From NCBI GenBank assembly GCA_037975125.1, contig JAJQOW010000014.1, forward strand, positions 21,824,809-21,888,808: a stretch of DNA of 64,000 nt, given 5' to 3'. The translations under genes and the position numbers were made by a program. The DNA comes from Latrodectus hesperus. Lineage: Eukaryota; Arthropoda; Arachnida; Araneae; Theridiidae. A model generated the notes under the pieces. It had not been told where the DNA came from. It worked only from the letters and a program-made list of their open reading frames with translations, and searched no databases. Positions 1 to 29,286 of this stretch are shown here, one piece after another (positions within the stretch are counted from its first letter, which is position 1; each line of letters starts with the position of its first letter).

Positions 1-1600
1 TCTTAAATGGATTGCATTAAACGTATTAAATTCTTTATTATTACTTTCAAAGATCTCTTAACTTACTTTCTAAATTTAAAGTTTCTGAATAAGTAGGATA
101 AAAAAATTAAAATTTCTTCTTGACTATTTTCCAGTAGTACTCCCTGAAAATTTGAGCTTATTATTTCAATATGTGAAGCAGATGACATTTTACTAACAGG
201 ATATACAGTGATTTTGATTAATGTTACGAGGAGTCAATTATACGCTTCCACAGTCAGTTATTTCTGATAAAACAACCAAAATATCTCCATTAAGATTCCT
301 AAAACGAATGAAAAACGAGTTTGAATTGAGGAGGAAATCAATTACAACAGGATTGGATTTTAGAGATAAATTGGCATTTTAAATAACACAAGGGAAGTTA
401 ATGAACATCCAAATTTTATTTTATTTTTTGTAAGCTACTTTTAAATTCAGAAGTATGTTTTCGTCAATTGAACAGGATTATCTTGTCCACATACTAAGGT
501 CTATTAGGATGATTACGATTAGGATAAGTATGAGTAGGATAATAACACATGGATTGATTTTACCATGGCCATTGCAAATAGATATGAAATCAGGGGGAAA
601 ATATATTTTAGGGTGGCCCTTGACGAAAGTTTGCTTTCAAGAATGTTTAAAGAAACAAGAGGGGGCTACAACACGATAGACCAAACAGAAATAAATCAAC
701 ATTACTGACAAAATGACGAGAAACTGAGGGGCAGCCCCCCCCTTTCAAGATCAGTTATGCATTCGTGGCATAAGAAATAACATTCACCATTTTTTTTTTG
801 AAAGTATGGTATTAGTTTCTTATAATAAAACTTAGAGTAAGACAAAACAAAAGTTCCTTTTTGTCCTATTAAACGAAACATATCTTTTACAATTAATATT
901 ATGACTACTTTAGCATCATAAGGCAAAAGACATATTTCTAAAGAATATTTCAACAACGCAATTTCTCACCAAGGGAACAAGGTCTCTTTAATTTTTCTAA
1001 TATCTTTACTGGGCCATCAGAAAAAATTTTACATTAAACATTATTATAAAACATATGAATAACTACAGTAATCTGTTAGTAATTATCTTAATTCATATAA
1101 TAATCAATAGATTGCTATATAATAATTATTGGCATAATGTGATTTAACAATGGATTAATTTGACTAACAATTATTATAAGAAATTTTACCAAACACAGAC
1201 TTTTTCCTAATGTTCAACCTGTTGATCCATTATACAAATAAAATGCATAATCTGCTTTCCCAAAATAAAAATGATACAGTTTAGATATAAAAATTGTCCA
1301 TATACAAAGACGATATGAACATATAAACTTAAAGAATATTTACTGTACTTAATCAAATAACTTAGGAAATGAAAAACGATTGCATCAGCATTAGTAGATG
1401 GAATGTGTCAGGAGATATATGATAATAAATGATAATTAGTTTATGCAAACAAAAATAAGTATGGTAAGAAAAGTAAATTAAGTATAATAAATAAGATATT
1501 GTTTCAGAATATTTCGGCTATATATAACTTTATGTGTGTGTTTTTAAAATAATATATTTGTGATTGAAACAAAATTTCTAAAATGTCTTGTAAGATTCTT
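1..1600. other. Left flank, unassigned
   Basis: AT-rich sequence beyond adenylate kinase exon 5. No terminal exon for that gene could be recognised here, and no other gene or element. Confidence 0.5.
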
Positions 1601-1611
1601 TTTTTAATAAT

Positions 1612-1890
1612 GGCAGGCACATGGGTGATCAACCCTTCGCCACATCAAGGATGGATACTGCTTCTCATTTGTCGTTACCCAGTGGGCACCTGTGAACCAA
1701 GTCACGGAGGCGAGTAGCATTACCCACGTCATACCACCACAAACCCGTTTATAGGGTGGGTCATATTCATACATCATTTCAGATGAAAGCACAGAGAAAA
1801 GTAGAGAAAGTAACATTCATGCCCGAACAGGGATTCGAACCAGGGACCCACAGCTCAGGAGTCAGGAACGCTAACCACTCAGCCATTGAA
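1612..1890 (-). mobile_element. tRNA-derived SINE (type 1)
   Basis: On the minus strand the 5' end carries a Pol III box A (TGGCTGAGTGGTTAGCG) and box B (GGTTCGAATCCC) at tRNA-like spacing. A body of about 200 bp follows, ending in an A-rich tail. A 70-codon open frame inside it is fortuitous. It lies just downstream of adenylate kinase exon 5, probably in the last intron or 3' flank. Confidence 0.75.
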
Positions 1891-2059
1891 AGAAAATATA
1901 ATTGACCATAAAATTTATTTTCCACCAATTTAACAAAACAGGGAATGATAAGTGGAAATTTTCGACTTATACTTTTCTTTTTCCAATTTGCATGGTGAAC
2001 GAAAAATGCTCAAATTTATAAAAAATTAAACGGGCAAAAGCAAGAAGTGTTCAGCATAC

Positions 2060-18149
<16,090 letters not shown>

Positions 18150-18310
18150 GTCTTTCTCAGCTGTTTTGAGGAGAAAATTAGGTCATCGCATGTAGGGTGA
18201 CCTTTTTCTGCGCGAGGTGGAAACGCAGAAATGCGAGTGAAAGCATGCAGAATGCTTTTACGTCACCCGCTGTTTCTGCGCCAAGTGAAGTAATTTAACT
18301 ATTACAGTTG
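18150..18310 (-). promoter_or_regulatory. Putative promoter / 5' UTR of the adenylate kinase gene
   Basis: A GC- and CpG-richer island immediately upstream of the start codon, in otherwise very AT-rich DNA. It holds two direct copies of TTTCTGCGC, an inverted GCAGAAA between them, a small hairpin AAAGCAT/ATGCTTT and a CRE-like ACGTCAC at 18260-18266. Position and composition suggest a promoter. No TATA box or initiator can be assigned with confidence. Confidence 0.4.
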
Positions 18311-18329
18311 CTGCCATCTGGTAGCGAAA

Positions 18330-20590
18330 GAGAGTATTTATCTTGCGAGGATTTAGCAATTTAAATAAAACATTTTCTTATTTATGATTATTACATGAAT
18401 AAAATTTTAATAATAAACTTAATGATTGTAAACAATCAAATATTTGAACAGTTTCATATTTTAAAAATAATCAAAAGAGCTTTTTGGTGATTTTATTATT
18501 GCAATTTTTTTAAAAAATATCTTTTAAAAAACTTTTATTTAAAAAATATTTTTAAAAAAAAACTTATTAATAATAATAATAATGCTCAGCCAATTTGAAA
18601 AATGATTATTTATTTAATGACATAGTTAACTGATGATTGATTTATGAAAGGATCAATTTCTCAACTATATTAATTCACCTATGTAATACAAAACAAAGAT
18701 ATGGCAGATTTAGTATCAATCACATCATTTTAAGTTTGTTTGCTTCTCTTAAAAGCTCAAGAGTGTATTTTACTTTTTCTGTACTTTCCAAATTATTTAT
18801 TATTGTTTTTGCATATGCATTCTTCCATTGACAAGTATAGAGAGGAGAGTGATCAGATATTTTCTTCATACCTTTGACGGTGTTAAAAAATCGTATCAAT
18901 TACTATTCATAAATCCATTTAGTGTACAATCTACGATTACGTGTAACACTCCCTCATTACTTAAAAAAAAACAGTTGCTAGTTTGATACTCAACTTAACC
19001 GATAACCGTCGCATTGAGGCTACCTATGAATTCAGTTGTTCAGTGTTCCCTACGAGTGTGATGTGGAGAAGTGGGGTACTACTTAGCTATCGACTTTGCA
19101 AAGTTTAGTTAGGTGTTAAGACTAACATACTATTGGCCATTTTCAGCTGTTCTAGTCAGCAGCTGGCTGTTGTTGTTGTTGTTGTTGCATGCCTCCGAGG
19201 TCAGCAGCGCTAGAAATGAATAGCAGCAGGAAATGTGAGTAATAATCTAACTCTAATTCAATTGACAGATGTCACTAAATATAGCTAGCCACCAAAATGT
19301 TTTGAACAGTATTCAAGTGATGTAGATGATTACTGAGATGGTACACTTCTCTCAGTAATGTGAATCGGATTACGAAATGATTGAGATCAAAAAAACTTAT
19401 ATGGTGCACCAATAGTCCACAACATCAAACATAAAATAATTCGCAGTAGAAAATTTTTTTAATATAAATGTTTTCTTATTTATATATAAATATCAAAAAA
19501 AATGTAATAATAGAAATTCTGCCTGGAATACTGATACACAAATCAAATGGCCAAGAGAGGGAGCTGTAGAATATTAACATAGCAAAATGAAATTCTGATT
19601 AGTGAAATTTTTTTAATCGATAATATCAAATATATAATTTTAGATTTTTAATTTATAAATCAATAACTCTATATTAGTATTAAGTAATATTTTTTCAAAA
19701 ATTATTTATTTACTCATTTTGTGATACTGGTACTAAAAATAAATTATTTAATAAAAATGTACGAAATATAAAAATTCTTAGTTCTTTTACGCTTAAGTCG
19801 GCCACTGGCGAAATCCTTTTCTCCAATCACCAAGTAAAAATTAAGCAATGAAATATTAATTTTCAATTTATAAGTAATTCTCTCATCTAGAATAAACTGA
19901 TATCAGACTTCTGCAATTCTAAATACTGAAATCATTGGCAAGAAAGAAAATAATGGCAAAAGCAAATAAAAATAATAAGCAGCACAAAAAAATCATCACC
20001 AACAATCCGGAAACAACGAAATTTCCAACGCATGCACTCAGTCGTGGAAAAAGAATTTCTAACTACCAATGTGACGTAATTTCATTACATATTGATAGTT
20101 TTGTAATCCAAGGATGACGATTTTGTTGGCTATTGTTTTACAGTCCGCGGAACGAAAAAGTGCCAAATTTGTGTTATGTAATAAAACACAATAGAAGACG
20201 AAATACATATTGACTATATTCAAAATAAATTCTAAATCAAGAATTAATAAATAATAAAAATTACAAGATAGTTTTGCAGTTCATCTAAATAAAAAGAATT
20301 TATTCAATTTATATGAAGTTAATAGAATATATGTATTTATGTAATTCTATTGCATTTGTTATTGTTTTATAGCGAATATTAACAATTTAAGTACATAATA
20401 TTTTTATTTATAAGTCCATTTATAACTTAAGTATATCAAACATTTTAAGTACAATAGTTTTGAAGTATTAAATATTTTAGTAAGAAATGTAGATGCTATA
20501 TTAATGTAGTTTCAATAACAGTTTTACACAAAACATCAGTAGTATTAATTTTTATTATTAATTATTTAAATAAATTCGGTGCACTTTGAA
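18330..20590. other. Intergenic, unassigned
   Basis: Mostly AT-rich. The tract 18940-19260 is GC-richer. It starts TGTAACACTCCC and contains a run of TTG repeats (around 19168-19186). This could be part of a retroelement LTR or another repeat, but I could not find matching ends or a target duplication. Confidence 0.4.
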
Positions 20591-20597
20591 AGCAGTT

Positions 20598-20777
<180 letters not shown>

Positions 20778-21766
20778 TAAACAACAATTTTAATCAACAG
20801 TTTTCAAATTTTTAGAGTTAATATAATTATAGTAGATATTTGTTTTTACGAACTTCTAGTTTACGACCACTCACGCTTTTATGAACTAGTAGCTACTTCC
20901 TATTCTAACACCATAGAAACAGATGAATTTTTCTCCCATTTATGAACTAAAATTCTGAAAATTCTCTCTTTTGCTAACTTTCGCTTCTAAAATTTTTTTA
21001 ATCATAAAGCGAATGTTTCTTTCTTTACAGTTGAGATCTCTGATTACGCCACTTTATTACAACTCTCTTTGGTTCAAAATATCCATGACGTCAGATAACA
21101 TTTCATCTACGTCACATCGTATTGAGATGGCGTCTTAAATCCGACTTATCGGCGAATTGGTACCTGCCTTCAAATCACATTCTTCGATCGGCAGAAAACA
21201 AGGCGAAGTTCACCATCAAATGTCTGAGAATAGAGAACTAGAAGGATATCCCCCAATTGTGACTTTTTTCAGCACCAAGTTAAGCGCATGTTTTTTAACG
21301 CGAAAACTTTCCCAAAGTTCCAAAAACACGCATATTAGAAAATTTTAAATCTTATAATAGTATACAAAATTTAAAAAATTATTACAGGAAAATGAATGAA
21401 AACTTAAAACTTTTTCTGTTAGGTTTACCTTCTCTTCAAAACAAACGGTAAAAAGGATAAGTGAATAACAATGATGGACTTACTTGAAATGACGTCAAGC
21501 TCACATGTCGAATATGCTCGGTGGTATTATGGAAAAATATGTAAGATAAAATATAATAATAACTTAAAAAAATAAATATAAGAAAAATATATAATAAATG
21601 AACAAAATAAAAAAGATATAATAAATAAACAAAAATGAAATTGGAAAAAAGAACAGTATACGATGTTTAGAAGCTGGCGACAACGAAAGCAACAGCAAAC
21701 GTAGAACAAAAAGTTCAAATTGAAAGTAAAATGAAAATTTCAAATGCTGTTGTCACTGAATAGAAC

Positions 21767-22287
21767 GGTACTTTTCCGTTTCGCCGGCGCAGGTGATAAA
21801 GTCGCCAAAATGATACAACCGGCGCTGGAGGGAATATCTCCGCTGGTAACCTTTTACTGCTACGTTTCCAAAACATGTGACGGCCTTTTACTGTCAACGA
21901 CTTTATTTCGATTCTTTTTTCCATTTCATAATTTTATGCTATGTTGCTATGTATACAAATTTAATAATTTCATGAAATTTCTCTAGAATAATATCGGATT
22001 TTAAAAATATATCTCAAAAAATAATAATCGTAACAAATTCACATAAAAAATATTTAAAAAAATAATAATAAGATTTTGAAATATGCATCACCCGATAAAT
22101 TGTAATCTAAAATAATGAGTAAATGAATTGAGGCTCTGGCACCCCTCATTCCACGCATAGCGTGAACACGAGAACAACAATTAAATAAATAAATTTAAAA
22201 AATTCTATGTGTATACTGTGTGTTCTCGCCAATTGGCGACTTAATTTTCGCTTGGCGAGATTTGCGCCGGCGAAACGGAAAAGTACC
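21767..22287. mobile_element. hAT-like MITE with 8-bp target duplication
   Basis: Terminal inverted repeats start GGTACTTTTCCGTTTCGCCG and match perfectly for 25 bp. They are GC-rich, unlike the AT-rich interior. The flanks AATAGAAC (21759-21766) and AAAAGAAC (22288-22295) match at 7 of 8 positions, as expected for an old hAT-type target duplication. No coding capacity. The right arm also holds the palindrome TCGCCAATTGGCGA. Confidence 0.8.
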
Positions 22288-22787
22288 AAAAGAACCATAT
22301 ATATGATGCAAAAATGATGTAAAACACGAGAAAAACCAACTATAGCAACAAAAAAATCTGAAACATTGCAAAAACTCGATTTGGCAACACTGTAATCAAA
22401 ACAAAGGACACTAGATTTGGCGAGAAATCACTTGGAGGGGGATATTATACTTGCACCGAGAATAGTGTCAAGTTCATTTTCTTCATAAAACGATTTCATA
22501 CATAAAGAGCAAAACATCGGTATGAGATGTTTCCATTGATTCAAGCCATTAACACATAGACAATAGAACAGAGGAAAAGCAAAATGAAAACGACGAAATA
22601 TCCACTTTATGGTTAGTTTAAATAGGTCCAAATTTTTACAAATTTCATTAATTAATAGAATTCTAAGCAAATGATTGTAATATTTGTAAGCAATCTCTTT
22701 TGAATCTTAAAGCTTTTGCCTTGCTTACGCCAACTTTAAAATTTTCTTTTAATTAATATTGCTGAAATAATAAAAAGCAGATTTGTA

Positions 22788-25627
22788 AAGCCTCTATTAC
22801 ATTAGAGTTGCCCAGATTTCAGTTTGAGCAACTCCCGTAGACTTAACATTACGTGACGTCACAGCTAAAAATTTGAGCAACTCGTTCTATCCGTCCAATA
22901 ATATTACAGATTTTTTTCACAGCTGCGCAGTTGAAATTTGTAAATCATTTTGTTTTCGCCAAGTTTCATGCCAAATGAAAGTTATTGGCGTTATAAGTTG
23001 CCGAGAATGAGCAACTTTTTTGTGCATGCAGCAGCAACTCGAGCAATTCATATCGCCAATGATTTTAAACACGGATCATGTTTTGTCTTTTTTTCGCCAA
23101 GTGGAAGTAATAACATGGAAATAAGTGATTGGTTTTAATTATTGTATTTCATTTCAATCTAGCAGAATTGCCGGTATTAAAAACAAACTAAAAGGAAATG
23201 CTCTTCAGTTAGAAATAATCAACTTAATAAACTCATTTGATGAAGATTAAAAATTTTTTTGTCTTTATTGTATACTTTTTCAATATTATAGATGAAACAC
23301 TTGATAAATTTAATAGATAGTTAAAAACTCAGATAATTAAAATTGTTTTTAATTTCTTCAGCAAAGTAGATGAGAAGTGTTCCAATTTCAATATTTATTA
23401 AATTTACTGAGTTTTCAAACATTAATTTCATTTAAAGTTTTGTTAGTTATTCAATACATGAGACTATTTTGTCATTTTACAATGTTTACAGTTTGTGTTG
23501 AACTTACATTTGCATATTTAAACTGAAACTTCAGTCGAAATAAGTATGCCATATAAAAATATTTAGTGTTAATTTTACTTTTATTTTTTCATTACATTAA
23601 TTTCCTGTTTTTCTTTTTAGCAAGTTAATGCATTATAATTAAATGTTGAAGGCACAAGCATTTTGGTTTATTATTTACAAATACATATTTATAAGATTTC
23701 ATTATTATTCTTCATATAATTAAATTCTTTTATACATTTTTTCCCTGGAACACACTTACATAATGTTCATTTACTCATCCAAAATATATTGCAATCTTAC
23801 AACTAACTCCATTTACTTTTGACAGTATGTAAATTAGACTTAAAAATAAATTCTTATAATGATGAAAATACTGGAGTGTACAAATAAAATAGTGAAATGA
23901 TTTTAATGTAAGCAAAAATTTCTATTTAAATAAACATTAAAATATTATTCCTGTATATATTGTGTATTAAATTGATATAAATCAATATAAAATTTTTAAT
24001 AATTTAAAGCCTTTTTCAATTGTTTTTATGATGAAGCATTTTTAACATATTATAGATTATAGTAAAACTAGTTAAAAATCAAATTTAAAAAGGGCTGTGT
24101 TACAACTTTATGTGTTAAAAAGTTACAATTTTAATAATGAAATTAAATACAATATTTGATTAAAATAGAAATCTTGTATTTGTTCCTATTTGTGATGTAA
24201 ATACAAATAATGTGAAAGTAAGTATAAAAAATATAGATGATTGCTATATTTGCAAAATAATTTAATTCACATCATGGTCAATATAGAGAGTATTTTGACT
24301 TCCAATGTAAAGCAATTAACTAATCATTGAAATGAACAATAAAGACTAATTGCAGTCACTACTGAACAATTAGAGATGAGTGTCATATAGATGAGCTTTC
24401 TCCATACACGTCTATCATCGAGTGCTTGAGAGTTTTACAATGAGCAATAACAAGTGCAATAAATGAATATGACCCACAACTTATGTGAACTCTTCCTAAA
24501 AGAAAATTCACTGTAGATATTCAAATGCCTCACCATGACCTTCAATTGCAAGATTATCAGCTATGAGGCTAAATAGCACTTCATTCTTTTAGTTTCATAC
24601 AAATTTCATAACATTTTTTTCAATTTGAAAATGTAATATGAAACAAACTATTCATATAATGTCATCACAAAATGCTATCAATTATTTCTTTTCTTCATTT
24701 TTTCCCACAAAACTTAAATATATATATATTCATTCAAAATATACTTGTCATTTTATTGCAGATTATAGTTTAAGAAACTGCATGTAAATAAAGATAGTGT
24801 AAAGAATCTCTGCTTTTATGTGGTGTGTTTGTTTAAATGTAATAAATAATTAGTTTAAAAATGCATCTTATTTTAATATGCCACAATATTTACTTTAATA
24901 AAAAAGAGAAATAATTGATTTTTTCATTTTAAAAATAAATTATAAATTAAAATTCATAACTAATATATATATTTTTAAAAAAATATAATTTTTGTGCATT
25001 TCCTCAACTTTTAAAATAGTAATTTGAGTTTCTTTTTTTAATATATCAATAGTTAATCATTAATTTTTTATAAACATTGTTGTTAAGAAATTATTTTTGT
25101 ATAGGAAAATCTTACAATACAATATATACAATTTTGTGTGGTGTTTGTAGAATTTTATGTTTAAATTGAAGCTTCAATCTGAAATTATTTTTTCTTTCAA
25201 ATTCTTAGTCTTTTTATTTAAGAATAAATTATACACACAAAAATGTGTTACTTATGTATTAGCATTGATTTTCACGTCGGCAAAGATTATCTTTCCCCAT
25301 CTTAAAAGTAAAGGTTCACACGAAGCAAGATGGCGTATAGTAAATAAAATTTGGCTACAAATTAAATTCCCAAATAAGAATTCATTATGAAATGTGGACA
25401 CCTTCTGAGTAAAATATGGCAACCTTAAAAATGTTAGCCAAAAAAGGGATCTATTATTAAATCTAGTAAAGCTGTTATTTTCTTACAGCAAACCTGAAAG
25501 AAATCTCAAGCATTGATTGGACGAAAAGAACGAGTTGCTCAAATTTTAAGCTGTGACGTCACGTAATGTTAAGTCTACGGGAGTTGCTCAAACTGAAATC
25601 TGGGCAACTCTAATGTAATAGGGGCTT
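22788..25627. mobile_element. TIR element, family X, copy 1 (2.8 kb, non-autonomous)
   Basis: Left and right ends are inverted repeats over at least 105 bp, with few differences. They start AAGCCtCTATTACATTAGAG and carry a perfect TGACGTCA at 22854-22861 and 25554-25561. The interior is AT-rich and shares blocks just inside both ends with the copy at 31900-33782. No long reading frame. The target duplication could not be resolved. Superfamily unknown. Confidence 0.85.
23300..25150. other. AT-rich interior of family X copy 1
   Basis: No reading frame, RNA or known element seen. Most of this middle part has no counterpart in the shorter copy at 31900. Confidence 0.5.
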
Positions 25628-26049
25628 AAAACATGGGCTCAAAAAGTTTGATGAATTTCTTTTCTTTTTTTTTTTTTTTTTAATTTTTATGACTTGATAT
25701 TTTTTTTATTTTTTTAAATTTCATTTTTATATAACGGCTGAGAAAGCCTGATTTATTCATGAGCAAGGAAGCAATATGTGCAGGAATTCCAGACATTGTG
25801 AGGTAACTCATTTTAGTTGAAAAAACTGAAGTGTCGAATTCGACTCCTGTCCTTCTCGTACGTAAGAACACAGAAAAAATGGGAAAACTCTTCTCTCCTC
25901 GTATATTAGAACATAGAAAGAGGGAAAAGAAAAATTTAAAAACGTTTTTTAACTCTGTTGTTTTGTAGTTGGTTTCGTTTCGCTTCATTTGAACAACTCA
26001 ATTTATGAAGTTTCGTTTGTCGAGACGGAGATTGTGGTCGTTCCTCATT

Positions 26050-27420
26050 GAGAATTTGTCACAATCAAAGTAAGGTGTGGTGTTTATTAGATGAAGTAGA
26101 AAGAAATTCGCTGAAAGTAGCAGGCGAATAAATATTAAACAGAGCAAAAATTGGGGAAAATTTGGAATTTCAAAAAAAGCCTTTCTACTATTTTGAAAAC
26201 TTAAAAGAAAAAAAGGTAAAAATGTTCCACCTCAAAAATATCGTAAAGAAGCGAAGCATCCTAAACTGGGAAAAGTTTTGCTTTGCTGAGGAAAATGAGG
26301 TGACTGAACAATCCTGTTGATGGTAATATCATTAAAGGGAAATCCAACATCTTTTCTATAAAGCTGAGCATAAAAGATCAAATCACATGGTTGGCTTCTA
26401 ATATTTAAAATCAGACATGATTTGAGATCTAGAAAATTGTATGGTAAAAATGGAACTGTGAATAAAATTTCGGAATATGAATGAAAAGAAGAATTGAATT
26501 CACTACTTTACAAGTATAACGCAAAGGATATTTTCAACGATGATAAGGCAGGTTTGTTTTTAAGATCTTATCAGAAAGAAAACTATATTTAAAGTCGAAA
26601 GATGTAATGGCGGTAAAAAAGTGAAGCAAAGAAGTAGAGTGTATTCGTTGCTGATATGAATGGAACGGAAAAAATGCCTATACTTTTAGTTGAAAAATAT
26701 CTAAAGCCGAGATATATTTTAAAAATATTCAAAACTATCAACTGCCTATTATGCTGACATTAAAGTTTGGATGACTGGAAGCATTTATAAAAATTAGTTG
26801 AAAATAAAAATCGAAATTTTTATAGGGAAATGGCAAAGTTCCTCTAATTGTGAATGACTGCACTACTCACATTGAAGTCTCTGATCTTGAATCGATTAGT
26901 ATGAAGCTTTTTCAACCAAATGCAACTTTTATCTGACAGCCCATAGATTAAGGCATAATCAACATTTTCAAGAACGAATATCGTATTATACTTTTGCTAA
27001 GAGTGATTGTGTGTTTGGAGTTGAAGAGGCATTATAAAAGTGATCTTTGAAGAGCAATGCGTTTGTCAAAAAATGCTTGGAATGATGTTGAAGGAAAGAC
27101 AATACTGAGAGTATTTCAACATGGAAGCTCAGTTACAGAAGCCACGGAAGAAAGTCAATGTAATTTACTTGAGGACTTGAGTGAAGATGAACACACATGA
27201 ACTCTCGCAAAGAAGCCTTTGACTGTTTGAAATTTCTTTCGAGGATTGTTTTATATATACTCACACATGTGTGTGTGTGTGACATGTACGGAAGAAATAT
27301 CGGATGATGAAATTATTTAGAATGTAATGAATGGTAACGAAAAAGAGCTTTCCAATTTCGAACAAGAAGAAAATGATGCAGTACGAAGACCATCTGCAAA
27401 AAAGCAGCTTAATGACTAAA
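26050..27420 (+). pseudogene. Tigger/pogo-type transposase pseudogene
   Basis: Fragments across frames match the order of a pogo-type DDE enzyme. A helix-turn-helix/CENPB-like stretch with NWEKFCFAEENEV lies near 26190-26300. FNDDKAGLFL near 26532-26560 sits where the first catalytic Asp is expected. VNDCTTHIE near 26850 is the second Asp. QPID followed by GIIN, near 26940-26960, is the third. The end reads RRPSAKKQLND-stop near 27417. Many stops and frameshifts make it non-functional. Confidence 0.75.
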
Positions 27421-27726
27421 AAGATTCAGGCACATTTTAGAGGGGATAAAATAGCAAATTGTTTTTATACATTGAAAAAATTGGAAAATTGTAATTTTTA
27501 AACAGAAAAATAGAATTATTTTGTTTAGTTTTTATCAATAAAAGAAAATTAAGTATTGTTTTTAAGTAAGAATTTTATCTTGCATGTGTTCTTTATTGTT
27601 AAATCTTAATACTTTTTCCTAATAGCATTTTATTCATAAAAAAAAACTATTTTGGTAAAAAAAAAAAATCAAATCTTAATATTCTAAAACATTATTTTTC
27701 TGCTGTACGAACCGTTTTACAGGTTC

Positions 27727-27766
27727 CTATGAATTCGTAAAAACGATCGTTTTTACGAATTCATAG
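27727..27766. repeat. Perfect 40-bp palindrome
   Basis: CTATGAATTCGTAAAAACGA followed by its exact reverse complement, centred on CGATCG with no spacer. It lies just inside the right end of the Tigger-like element and is made from the element's own GTTTTTACGAATTC terminal motif. Confidence 0.97.
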
Positions 27767-28047
27767 ACACTCGTGTCTACTATATATGTGATTGTTGAGA
27801 ATAAAGCAAAGCAAGGTAAGTTAGAAACCTCTAACAATTAGGCACATACAAATTGAATATTGGAGCTGTGAGGTGACAGTGTTTTGACACCGCATAGTGG
27901 ACAACTAAACGACCAAAGATGGTTGAAAGGCATCAAAGATGGTAGAAAATATCTAGTTGAAAAGCAGAACCTAGAAAATATCTCGGTGCATAACAAAGAT
28001 CAATTAAGGAGACTTTGAAATTTTGCATAGCTGAGAATGCACTGATA

Positions 28048-28690
28048 TTTGAATTTTGAGTGATAGTCGTAGCTCCCTTCAGCATTCATCTGAATGATGG
28101 TGACCGAACGACTGGGAACATCATCCGGCTTTTGAATCGCTTGATTGCCAAGGTTAAGATCATCTTTCAGTGGGTTCTATCGCATGTGGTTGTGTACGGT
28201 AATGAAATTGCTGATCTGTCCCGAGAGGGCAACTGTAAGGATACGATTAATCGTGCCTGCTTACTTTTTCAGAGCTCCCCACCCGCGTCAGCCAAGATAC
28301 CTCTTCTTGGAGGACAGCCCCCATACGTGAATGGTATACAGAAAATCGGCTTGGTGCTATTCTGATTGGAGTTGTCAACCGTCGTGATCAGACAACTCTC
28401 TCGAGATTTCGAAGTGGACACACTCGTGTACAACGTCATGTGACTGGCCACAAGGTTTATCCCGCGTCCAAAATACTATGCGCCTGAACCTGCTTCTGCC
28501 CACATTTTGGCCTAATCAGTTTAAGTAAAGGTCAGCTATTCTCGAGCTCTGAGCCTGTGCTCCATTGTTTGAAAGCGTTCCAGCTCATGGACCTAGTTTC
28601 ATCTTACTGCCATCCAGAAGGGATAAATCACAACACAGAAATATGTACCTTTTCCTTTGCAAGAAGTATTGGCCCATTTGTACTAATTTG
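28048..28690 (+). pseudogene. Non-LTR retrotransposon remnant, RNase H and 3' end of ORF2
   Basis: The RNase H stretch IIFQWVLSHVVVYGNEIADL is characteristic of the RNase H domain found in some LINE clades. Downstream, in shifting frames, come SRFRSGHTR, VTGHKVYPA and a C-terminal tail up to about 28690. The reverse transcriptase and the upstream part of RNase H are missing. Frameshifts and stops make it a dead fragment. Confidence 0.75.
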
Positions 28691-29286
28691 AATGATATGT
28701 AACTGATGTTTTATATTCTGAAGTTTTAAACACTTTGCTAATGATAAAGAGTTTTACATATGTGCTTAGTTTAAATTTCTTTCACAATTCTTCACTCTCA
28801 TCTTTACATATATAATATAATCTTTGTAACCAAAGAATTTATATAAGAGCAATTACAAAATTATTTAAGACTGAACATAGGACTTGCTGCCACTATAAGT
28901 CAAATAAAAAATAGTTGTAGGCTTCAACTTTTTTATTTTAGTACACTAATTTTAATAAATGTGTAAAAATATAGTTTGAAGAAATAATAATTTGAAGAAT
29001 TCAATGATACTCTCATAAGTATATTTTATTATTACATATGGTAAATGCAGCAAATCCTAGCTGCCAGTATAAATATGCCAAATTGTGGTTTTAGTACAAG
29101 TATTGTGTATTCTTGCAATTTTATGACAGAATGTGATTGTGTGCAGGCGCGAAATTTGATCGGAATGCTAGTAACCTTTGAAGCATTTATTTTCATTGGA
29201 CTGCAATTAAAGTATGTGAAGTAACTAATTTAAAAGTATAGATTTGGTATTTGTTTTTGTGAAAAATGTTTTGAAAGGGTTAAATA

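Larger units (their letters stand above)
20830..27782 (+). mobile_element. Tigger/pogo-like transposon, interrupted by two insertions (nest 1)
   Basis: Both ends read TAGTAGA inward next to TA dinucleotides (20828-20829 and 27783-27784), followed at or near both ends by GTTTTTACGAA. A Tigger-type transposase relic lies at 26050-27420. A 521-bp MITE (21767-22287) and a 2.8-kb TIR element (22788-25627) are inserted inside. Without them the element would be about 3.6 kb. The pairing of the two ends is inferred from the shared terminal motif and the transposase between them. Confidence 0.6.

Noticed and set aside
1604..1816. 70-codon minus-strand open frame
   Set aside because: It lies within the body of a tRNA-derived SINE and has no recognisable protein features.
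1815..1890. Functional tRNA gene on the minus strand
   Set aside because: It has box A and box B, but I could not see a paired acceptor stem, and it continues directly into a SINE body.
18940..19260. Possible solo LTR starting TGTAACACTCC
   Set aside because: No matching CA end, no target duplication and no second copy in the window.
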